Shown here piece by piece: positions 23,235 through 29,149 of a DNA stretch of 38,139 nt. Origin of the DNA: an uncultured Christensenella sp. (GTDB lineage: Bacteria; Bacillota; Clostridia; Christensenellales; DTU072); assembly GCA_905210905.1 (NCBI GenBank), contig CAJLYQ010000013.1:1-38139 (forward strand), in the 5' to 3' direction. Below the pieces are notes generated by a model. The model ran no database searches. It was not told where the DNA came from and was given only the letters and a program-made list of their open reading frames with translations. A program made the position numbers and the translations under genes. Every line of letters starts with the position of its first letter. Positions within the stretch are counted from its first letter, which is position 1.

Positions 23235-24605
23235 TTAGTCTACGTTTCCGACCGTGCGCGGATAGAGTATTACGTCGCGAATGTTGCTCATCCCCGTAAT
23301 GTACATAAGTATTCTTTCAAATCCTAATCCGAATCCGCCGTGCGGTACGCTGCCGAACTTACGGAGCGCAATGTAGTTGTCGTACTCGTCCATACTCATA
23401 TGGCGCGCTTCCATCGCGCTTACGAGTTTGTCGTAGTCCGCTTCTCTCTCGCTTCCGCCGATTATTTCCCCTACTCCCGGCACAAGCAAATCGCTCGCCG
23501 CTACGGTCTTTCCGTCCGGGTTCTGTTTCATATAAAACGCTTTTATGTCTTTCGGATAGTTGATTACGAAAACGGGCTTGTTGAAAACCTTTTCTACGAT
23601 GTATCTCTCGTGTTCGGTCTGTAAGTCGCAACCCCATTCTACGGGATAGTTGAACTTCTCTCCGCTCTCTTTAAGAATACGTATCGCCTCGGTGTAATCG
23701 AGAACCCCGAAGTCTTCGCTGACCGCCTTTTCGAGTTTTTCGATTAAACCGTCTTCAAAATGCGCTTGGAAAAATTCGAGTTCTTCACGGCAAGAAGAAA
23801 GCACGTCTTTAATAATGTAAACGAACATATCTTCCGCAAGACGGATTACGTCGTGAAGATCGGCAAACGCGATTTCCGGCTCGATATGCCAGAATTCCGC
23901 AACGTGTCTGGGCGTGTTGCTGTTCTCCGCACGGAACGACGGTCCGAACGTGTAAATCTTGCCGAACGCCATAGCGCAAACTTCCCCTTCGAGTTGCCCC
24001 GATACCGAAAGCGTCGCTTTCTTACCGAAAAAGTCCGTCGCATAGTACTCTTCCGCCGTTTTGATTTCCGGCGCAAATCCGTGAGTCGTTACTTGAAAAA
24101 CTTCCCCCGCTCCCTCACAGTCGCTTCCCGTGATAAGGGGCGTATTGACGTATACGAAGTTGCGTTCCTGGAAAAATCTGTGCAGCGCCGCGGCAAGTTT
24201 GGAACGAACTCTGAACACCGCGTTAAACGTGTTGGTCCTTATTCTCAAATGCGGAATGGTCCTGAGATATTCCAAAGAATGACGCTTTTTTTGCAGCGGA
24301 TAATCCGCAGGGCACTCTCCGAGCACGGCAATTTCTTTAGCGTTGATTTCCGTTACGCCGTTTCTGCCTTCGACAGCAACGCCGCAAACACGCACCGCCG
24401 CGCCGAGTTTGAACGCTTCCGCAGGCGCGTTGAGAACCGCTTTGTCAACGACGATTTGCAAATGCTTAAGACTCGTACCGTCGTTAATTTCGATAAACGC
24501 AACGTTTTTGGAATCTCTCGCCGTGCGAACCCAACCGCAAACGACGACGTCTTTGCCGATATAACTCTTGTCTTCCCTAATAACTTTTACGTCAATATGT
24601 TCCAT
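23235..24605 (-). CDS. asnS: Asparaginyl-tRNA synthetase
   Basis: 456 residues. The N-terminal OB-fold (VVVCGWVRTARDSKNVAFIEINDGT) binds the anticodon. The class II core contains FRVRSKLAAALHRFFQERNFVYVNTPLITGSDCEGAGEVF (motif 2 region), GPSFRAENSNTPRH and motif 3 GGFGLGFERILMYITG. ITGSDCEGAGE points to Asn, not Asp. It heads the asnS-asnA operon. The promoter overlaps a perfect palindrome; I see no T-box leader. Confidence 0.97.
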   Translation of the reverse strand: MEHIDVKVIREDKSYIGKDVVVCGWVRTARDSKNVAFIEINDGTSLKHLQIVVDKAVLNAPAEAFKLGAAVRVCGVAVEGRNGVTEINAKEIAVLGECPADYPLQKKRHSLEYLRTIPHLRIRTNTFNAVFRVRSKLAAALHRFFQERNFVYVNTPLITGSDCEGAGEVFQVTTHGFAPEIKTAEEYYATDFFGKKATLSVSGQLEGEVCAMAFGKIYTFGPSFRAENSNTPRHVAEFWHIEPEIAFADLHDVIRLAEDMFVYIIKDVLSSCREELEFFQAHFEDGLIEKLEKAVSEDFGVLDYTEAIRILKESGEKFNYPVEWGCDLQTEHERYIVEKVFNKPVFVINYPKDIKAFYMKQNPDGKTVAASDLLVPGVGEIIGGSEREADYDKLVSAMEARHMSMDEYDNYIALRKFGSVPHGGFGLGFERILMYITGMSNIRDVILYPRTVGNVD

Positions 24606-24634
24606 TAAAATAATCCTTCTTTACTTAGGTATAA

Positions 24635-24669
24635 TATGTTATATTAACATACCGCCGTAAATTTGGCAA
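24635..24669 (-). promoter_or_regulatory. asnS promoter with an overlapping palindromic operator candidate
   Basis: Minus strand TTGCCA (24669-24664), 17-bp spacer, TAATAT (24646-24641). A perfect inverted repeat TATGTTA-TAT-TAACATA occupies 24635-24651 and covers the whole -10, as expected for a repressor site. The regulator is not identifiable from the window. Confidence 0.5.
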
Positions 24670-24788
24670 TTATTCGCGCAAAAAAAGCCGATTTTTGCTA
24701 TAATTTCTTATACTAACGTGCCTTTCGCCTGCGTATATTCAAGAGTTATTTTAATGTTTCGTCATTTCCGTCATAAACGTCAGGATAA

Positions 24789-24820
24789 AAAAAAGCATTC
24801 TTGCGAATGCCGTTTTTTTT
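24789..24820 (-). terminator. Terminator of the flavoprotein gene
   Basis: GCATTC/GAATGC (24795-24800, 24805-24810) with loop TTGC, extended by A/T pairs and flanked by eight T on the minus strand. The stretch from here to the asnS promoter holds no gene. Confidence 0.8.
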
Positions 24821-24834
24821 CGATTAGGGGGGGC

Positions 24835-25374
24835 TCAGGCGTTAAAGCCGAGTTCGTATGCTTTTTTAAGTGAAGGGTGGGCGTTTACGTCGCCGGGATT
24901 GTCCACGCCGCCGGCAAAAACCGTGCCTTTAAGTTCGGCTTTTTCAAAGCAGTCTATCCAACCGCACAAGCCGTTTACCGCGCGTTCGTCCACGCCGTCT
25001 TCGTCTTCCGCCGCGGTGGAAAGCATATATATTTCGCGGAACTTATAATCGCTCGGATAAAGCGAGTTCGCTCTGTCGAGCAAGGTTTTCATTTGTCCGC
25101 ACATTTCGTAATAATAGATAGGGGTAGCGAATACGATTACGTCGGCGTTTTTCATTTTTTCCGCAATTTCTATAGCGTCGTCGTTTATCACGCATCTGCC
25201 GATTTTCTGGCACGCAAGGCAACCTTTGCAAAACGCTATCGTCTTGCCTTTGAGGGTAATTCTTTCCGTTTCTTTTCCGCTTTCTATCGAGCCTTTGACG
25301 AAAGCGTCGAGCAAAGAGTCGGAATTGCTGTTTACTCTCAAACTCGTACCTATTGCCAAAACCTTTTTACTCAT
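24835..25374 (-). CDS. Flavodoxin-fold NAD(P)H-dependent reductase with Fe-S-type cysteine motif
   Basis: 179 residues. The N-terminal IGTSLRVNSNSDSLLDAF and VFATPIYYYEMCGQMKTLLDRANSL fit the FMN-binding NADPH-dependent FMN reductase family. Cys49, 52, 55 and 61 (FCKGCLACQKIGRC, CX2CX2CX5C) match the compact motif that binds a 4Fe-4S cluster in iron-sulfur flavoproteins (Isf). Such proteins carry electrons or reduce quinones and oxidants in anaerobes. AGGAG lies before the ATG. It is monocistronic between terminators. The cluster is inferred from cysteine spacing only. Confidence 0.85.
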   Translation of the reverse strand: MSKKVLAIGTSLRVNSNSDSLLDAFVKGSIESGKETERITLKGKTIAFCKGCLACQKIGRCVINDDAIEIAEKMKNADVIVFATPIYYYEMCGQMKTLLDRANSLYPSDYKFREIYMLSTAAEDEDGVDERAVNGLCGWIDCFEKAELKGTVFAGGVDNPGDVNAHPSLKKAYELGFNA

Positions 25375-25410
25375 TCGTTTTTCTCCTTTCCTTAATATAT
25401 AGTGATTGCA

Positions 25411-25440
25411 ACGAAAAACTCGTCGGAATCGTCCGACGAG
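25411..25440 (-). terminator. Terminator of the 275-residue lipoprotein gene
   Basis: CTCGTCGGA/TCCGACGAG (25419-25427, 25432-25440) with a 4-nt loop and TTTTT on the minus strand, 12 nt after the stop codon. Confidence 0.85.
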
Positions 25441-25451
25441 CCGTTATTTCG

Positions 25452-26279
25452 TTATTTTTTCGGTTCGAAATCTTTGAGCGTAAACACGAGATTGTTTTCC
25501 ACGATCATCACGGGGTGCCTTACGCTTTTTATTATCGAGCCTTCGCCGTAACTGAATCTGCCTTCCGCGTCTTTGGGCAGGTAGTACACGCTTATGCCCT
25601 TGCCTACCGGGCTTTCCGCTCTGGTCACGCTTATCATATTGCACTGAACGCTTCCGAGCGTACTTTTCGTATCCACGGTGGCTTTGTCGGTGACGTAGGT
25701 ACATTTAAGTTTAACCGCTTCGTCCGTGAACGGGTCCGCGATTTTTATCGAAGTCGGCACTGCGGACGGGGAATAACATCTTACGTAGTTGTACAAAAAC
25801 TCTCCGTCGGTATAACCGGATTTGCCTACGTTTATTTTTCCGCTCTTGTTCTTCGTTCCGTCCGAAGGATAAGTAAGGGTATAAACGTAATTCTTTCCGT
25901 CGTGTTTCGCTTCGAGTTTGTAATCGTTTTTCGCGTCGGTTGCGTCCGTATACTCGGTGGTAAGGCTTATCACGTTGTAGATATCCGCGTAATAAACGCT
26001 GATTTTCGTCTTATCCCCTACCCTGACCGTCGCCGTCATTTTGGTGTTCGCGCCGGGTTCTTTCTCTTTGTCTTCCGCGCTCAGATCGGTAGTGGTGACG
26101 AACTTTGCTTCGCCTACCGTCGCGTTTGCTTTCGAACTGTCCGTAACGACGTATTCGATCGTTTCGTTTTTCGCCCAACTCTGGTCTACCGTAGACGTAC
26201 TTCCGTTGCACGCAACGAACGCAAGGGGCAGCGCAAGCGCAAGTAAAACAAATATAATTACCGAAATTTTCTTTTTCAT
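25452..26279 (-). CDS. Lipoprotein of unknown function
   Basis: 275 residues. The N-terminal signal MKKKISVIIFVLLALALP precedes lipobox AFVAC (Cys24). The mature part is polar and beta-rich, with two further Cys residues, and no catalytic motif or binding-protein signature can be seen. It is probably anchored on the outer face of the membrane. It is a single-gene unit with a good promoter (26318-26346) and terminator. The ribosome site is weak (AGAGA region). Family not recognised. Confidence 0.75.
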   Translation of the reverse strand: MKKKISVIIFVLLALALPLAFVACNGSTSTVDQSWAKNETIEYVVTDSSKANATVGEAKFVTTTDLSAEDKEKEPGANTKMTATVRVGDKTKISVYYADIYNVISLTTEYTDATDAKNDYKLEAKHDGKNYVYTLTYPSDGTKNKSGKINVGKSGYTDGEFLYNYVRCYSPSAVPTSIKIADPFTDEAVKLKCTYVTDKATVDTKSTLGSVQCNMISVTRAESPVGKGISVYYLPKDAEGRFSYGEGSIIKSVRHPVMIVENNLVFTLKDFEPKK

Positions 26280-26317
26280 CGATGAAATAACCGTCTCTTT
26301 TCTCGTTATTTTTAATA

Positions 26318-26346
26318 AGTATAGAATAAATCCGCCCGAAAGTCAA
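26318..26346 (-). promoter_or_regulatory. Promoter of the lipoprotein gene
   Basis: Minus strand TTGACT (26346-26341), 17-bp spacer, TATACT (26323-26318), 38 nt before the ATG. Confidence 0.75.
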
Positions 26347-26413
26347 CGTTTGGAAAGGCTCGTTTGACTTCCTTTGCGCTTTTCCGCGACAAACCGCCCC
26401 GACAGGCGCGAAC

Positions 26414-27124
26414 TTATCTTTTGTTTTTGAACAGTCTGAACACCCCTCTGGTTCTCCAAAAAGCGAGCGATTTATTCAGTTCCGCCGCGTCGAAGGGTTT
26501 TCCGTGTCCCGGATAAATCGTTTTCACGCCGCTTTGCAGAATTTGTTTCCAACCGTCCAAAAGGGCGTATTTGTCGTAAATCCACATAGGCGCGTGTCTT
26601 GACGAGCCGATACCGTTCATACAAACGTCGCCGCAAAACAATTTGTCGCCGATTTTCAGGCACAAATCCCTTTCGCTGTGTCCTTTAAGGAAGATAAACT
26701 CCGCGCCGTAAGCGGAAAGGGGTTGAGTTTTCGCGTCGGCGTAGTTATCGTAAAAAACCGCCGGGAAACACTGCGTTTTTTCAAACGCCGCCATCGTCGT
26801 ATACGTTGCGATAAGGTATTCGAACCGTGAAACGTAGGTATTAAGGTTGTTTTTCCCCGCTTCCAGTCTTTTTTTATCCCCGGCGTCGTAAACGAGCAAG
26901 GGTTTCGTTTCGCAAAGCAACGCTTTCAGAAACCCGACGTGGTCGGCGTGCATATGCGTAAGGACGACGTATTTTATTTCGTCCAAGCCTATCCTGTTTT
27001 CTTCGAGTTTTTCCTTAAACTTTTTGTATTGCCAAGAATACCCGGTGTCGATCAGGCAGTATCCGTCGCCGAGTTTTAACGCCCAGGTATTGACGTATTT
27101 ATTGCCTAATTTAATTATTTCCAT
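26414..27124 (-). CDS. MBL-fold metallo-hydrolase
   Basis: 236 residues. The zinc site THMHADHVG (His57, His59, Asp61, His62) follows LIDTGYS. FLKGHSERDLCL, LFCGDVCMNGIG and IYPGHGKPF supply the remaining metal ligands in family order. This fits the glyoxalase-II-like branch of the superfamily; hydrolysis of a thioester or a related small substrate is likely, but no more can be said. Its start overlaps the TSCPD gene by 14 nt, implying co-translation. Confidence 0.88.
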   Translation of the reverse strand: MEIIKLGNKYVNTWALKLGDGYCLIDTGYSWQYKKFKEKLEENRIGLDEIKYVVLTHMHADHVGFLKALLCETKPLLVYDAGDKKRLEAGKNNLNTYVSRFEYLIATYTTMAAFEKTQCFPAVFYDNYADAKTQPLSAYGAEFIFLKGHSERDLCLKIGDKLFCGDVCMNGIGSSRHAPMWIYDKYALLDGWKQILQSGVKTIYPGHGKPFDAAELNKSLAFWRTRGVFRLFKNKR

Positions 27125-27362
27125 CGTTTTTCGCTTGTTCGAGCGCTTTCGCCAACTGATCGGGGCAACTCGTGTTGCGGAAACCGCATTTAGTGCCTTT
27201 AAGTCTTTCGATTACGTCGTCGACTTTCATTCCTTCGACGAGTCTGGCTATTCCTTTGGTGTTGCCGTTGCAGCCGCCGCAGAATTCCACCTTTTTTACC
27301 ACGCCGTTTTCCGTTTCCACGTCGATATAACTCGAACAAACTCCGCTCGTTTTGTATCTCAT
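27111..27362 (-). CDS. TSCPD-domain small protein
   Basis: 83 residues. GVCSSYIDV, FCGGCNGNTKGIARLVEGM and CGFRNTSCPDQLAKAL match the stand-alone TSCPD family of Clostridia, whose domain also ends some class II ribonucleotide reductases. Cysteines C9, C28, C31, C59 and C65 could bind a metal. The role of stand-alone members is not known to me. It is first in an operon with the MBL hydrolase, with GAGGAG before the ATG. Confidence 0.85.
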   Translation of the reverse strand: MRYKTSGVCSSYIDVETENGVVKKVEFCGGCNGNTKGIARLVEGMKVDDVIERLKGTKCGFRNTSCPDQLAKALEQAKNDGNN

Positions 27363-27401
27363 ATAAATCTCCTCGTTTTATTTACTTAATTCTATACGAG
27401 C

Positions 27402-27431
27402 ATTATACATTAAAAACCCTTAATAAAGCAA
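27402..27431 (-). promoter_or_regulatory. Promoter of the TSCPD-MBL operon
   Basis: Minus strand TTGCTT (27431-27426), 18-bp spacer, TATAAT (27407-27402). The divergent yabP start lies beyond; no sigma-A match is obvious for yabP, in line with sporulation-specific control. Confidence 0.6.
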
Positions 27432-27485
27432 TAAAACGTCATAATTTTTTCCTTAGCGTAATAGTTATAAACGAAAGGAGCGAAA

Positions 27486-27734
27486 ATGGAACATTCTTTT
27501 TTTTACGAAAAAGGCTTAATTACGGTAACGGGCATAACCGGTCTTGACGGTTTTGACGAAAAGGAAGCGAGAATAAAACTCGAAAACGACGCTTTAATCG
27601 TGCGCGGAACGGGATTCGTTTTGCACGATATGGCGCAAACCGCCGGTAAAGTGTGTTTTTCCGGTAAACTTTCTTCCGCCGAATACTCTGCAAAAATCGA
27701 CAAAGCGTCGTTTTTCAAACGCTTGTTCAAATAA
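27486..27734 (+). CDS. yabP: Sporulation protein YabP
   Basis: 82 residues. LITVTGITGLDGFDEKEARIKLENDALIVRGTGFVLHDMAQTAGKVCFSGKLSSAEYS, ending FFKRLFK, follows the YabP/YqfC family, including the late FF..LF. YabP acts in spore assembly in the mother cell of Bacillus and Clostridia; its biochemical role is unclear. AAAGGAG lies before the ATG and yabQ starts directly after the stop. Its presence argues for a spore-forming lineage. Confidence 0.88.
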   Translation: MEHSFFYEKGLITVTGITGLDGFDEKEARIKLENDALIVRGTGFVLHDMAQTAGKVCFSGKLSSAEYSAKIDKASFFKRLFK

Positions 27735-28406
27735 ATGTTCGACACTCTTACGCAACCGCTCGTGGCGGTGACTTTTCTCGTATCGGGTGCGGTCGCGTAC
27801 GTCTGCTACGAGTTTCTCCGCGCGATAAAAACGGTTTTTCCGACGCGCACCGTCGAGTTTCTGACGGATTTTCTGTCCGTCGCGGCGTGCGGCGGGATTT
27901 TCCTTTTCACGGCGGTGCGGTACAACGACGGACGGATCGTTTTTTACGAAATCTTTTGTTTTTCCGTCGCTTTTTTGGTCGTTCGTATCGTTATGAAAAC
28001 CACTTTACGCAAGGCGTTTAACCTGTTCGTTACGGTTTTGCGAAAAAAAATCCGAGAAAAAATAAATATCGTGATTAAAAAAACGAAAACGGTTCAAACT
28101 AATCTCGAACGGAGGAAATATGAGCGACAACGAAACGAGAACAACGACGCAAAGCAAGACGACTTGCGACTGCGAAAGAACGGAAAAAGACGTTTCGGGC
28201 AACCGAACTACGACAAACGGTTGTTCGTGCAGAGAAAAACGCGAACGACTGATGAAAGAAGTCAACGAGTGCGACGCGACGAAAGTGACCGAAGAAGAAC
28301 TTCGGGAAGTCTACAAAAACGCTTGCACCGGAAAAGAAAGCGTAGAAATTCTGAAAGCGTTTTCATCGGACAAGGGATTCAGAAATCTGTTGATAAGACA
28401 ATATAA
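27735..28406 (+). CDS. yabQ: Sporulation protein YabQ, with an anomalous C-terminal extension
   Basis: 223 residues as read. The first 100 or so contain about three TM segments (LVAVTFLVSGAVAYVCYEFL, a second near 45-60, a third near 70-90), the size, topology and position of YabQ, an integral membrane protein needed for spore cortex. From about residue 130 the frame runs into the next gene, whose ATG is at 28120. The last 95 residues are Arg/Lys/Asn-rich and read like a shadow of that gene. In another frame TAA codons occur at 28076 and 28100, just where yabQ would be expected to end. An indel in one of the A-runs (28033-28080) is likely. The N-terminal part is secure, the end is not. Confidence 0.7.
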   Translation: MFDTLTQPLVAVTFLVSGAVAYVCYEFLRAIKTVFPTRTVEFLTDFLSVAACGGIFLFTAVRYNDGRIVFYEIFCFSVAFLVVRIVMKTTLRKAFNLFVTVLRKKIREKINIVIKKTKTVQTNLERRKYERQRNENNDAKQDDLRLRKNGKRRFGQPNYDKRLFVQRKTRTTDERSQRVRRDESDRRRTSGSLQKRLHRKRKRRNSESVFIGQGIQKSVDKTI

Positions 28407-28704
28407 CGAATACTCTTCGCTGGCAAACGATATTGAACTATACGCCGACAAATTAGGTTACCGACTCGAAAAGACTTCGGTATTTGCCAAAGGTATGATG
28501 TATTTTACCACGGCTGTCAATACAATGAAGGATAAATCCGACTCAAAACTCAGCGAGATAATGATGCAGGGAATCAATATGGGAATAGTCGCTATGACTA
28601 AACTCACCAACAAACTTTCCGACGAAAATCGCTCTTGCGACTTAGCGAACGCTCTTCTCGACCTTTTGAAAAAGGATCTCGAAGAGATGAAAATGTTCTT
28701 GTAA
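28120..28704 (+). CDS. Ferritin-like/DUF2383-type helical protein with two CxC pairs
   Basis: 194 residues with GGAGG just before the ATG. The C-terminal part (about 55-194) is a helical bundle: AYK-type opening, LIRQYNEYSSLANDIELYADKLG, then KGMMYFTTAVNTMKDKSDSKLSEIMMQGINMGIVAMTKLTNKL and EEMKMFL. This recalls conserved clostridial proteins I place near the DUF2383/ferritin-like group, from memory. The N-terminal 40 residues hold two CxC pairs (C16/C18 and C35/C37), each preceded by a Thr-rich RTTT stretch, possibly a metal or disulfide site. It follows yabP-yabQ where divIC often sits, so a spore-related role is possible but unproven. Confidence 0.7.
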   Translation: MSDNETRTTTQSKTTCDCERTEKDVSGNRTTTNGCSCREKRERLMKEVNECDATKVTEEELREVYKNACTGKESVEILKAFSSDKGFRNLLIRQYNEYSSLANDIELYADKLGYRLEKTSVFAKGMMYFTTAVNTMKDKSDSKLSEIMMQGINMGIVAMTKLTNKLSDENRSCDLANALLDLLKKDLEEMKMFL

Positions 28705-28770
28705 CCCAACCGAACACTACGGGCGCGGCGACGTTTAATCCGAAAGTTACGCTTTCCCCTTAAACCCCGC

Positions 28771-28794
28771 GCGTCGGTCCCTACGGTCCGACGC
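28771..28794. other. Hairpin downstream of the ferritin-like gene
   Basis: GCGTCGG (28771-28777) pairs with CCGACGC (28788-28794). No T run follows, so it is not a terminator by itself. The proper terminator lies 27 nt further on. Confidence 0.4.
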
Positions 28795-28820
28795 ACCGCG
28801 CCTTGTTCCCCTCCGTAAAA

Positions 28821-28858
28821 ATCCCCGTTTCGCCCGGTGCGAAACGGGGATACTTTTT
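28821..28858 (+). terminator. Terminator of the yabP-yabQ operon
   Basis: A 12-bp perfect stem (28821-28832 with 28840-28851), 7-nt loop, then ACTTTTT. Confidence 0.9.
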
Positions 28859-28871
28859 CCCTTAAAAAACG

Positions 28872-28905
28872 AAACCCCGACGAGATTTTCCCGTCGGGGT
28901 TTTTA
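28872..28905. terminator. Bidirectional terminator, mainly for the feo operon
   Basis: AAACCCCGACG (28872-28882) pairs with CGTCGGGGTTT (28892-28902). T runs follow on both strands. On the minus strand it ends the feo operon 20 nt beyond the last stop. Confidence 0.88.
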
Positions 28906-28921
28906 TCGGCTACCGCTCGTT

Positions 28922-29149
28922 TTACTTCGTTACGTCGTCCGTTTTCGTCGGTTCGCCTTTTGCTATCAACGCCTTTACGTCGGCAGGTTTCGTCCTTTGG
29001 CTGTGGCACGAGCCTGCGTAGGGACAACCTATGCACCCCGTGCGGCAACCGCTTTTTTTCGCTTTTGCCTTACGCACTATCGAGCCTATCGCCACGCCCA
29101 GTACTATCAGTACCGCCGCTACTATAATTACAACGTTAATCGGTTTCAT
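28922..29149 (-). CDS. FeoB-associated Cys-rich membrane protein
   Basis: 75 residues. One N-terminal TM helix (about 5-25) is followed by a basic stretch and the cysteine cluster SGCRTGCIGCPYAGSCH, diagnostic for the small FeoB-associated family. The likely role is help in ferrous iron transport at the cytoplasmic side of FeoB. The ATG overlaps the feoB stop (TAATG), so the two are coupled. It is the last gene of the feo operon. Confidence 0.92.
   Translation of the reverse strand: MKPINVVIIVAAVLIVLGVAIGSIVRKAKAKKSGCRTGCIGCPYAGSCHSQRTKPADVKALIAKGEPTKTDDVTK

Noticed and set aside
24606..24790. T-box leader upstream of asnS
   Set aside because: No T-box consensus, specifier stem or antiterminator is visible; the promoter lies too close to the gene.
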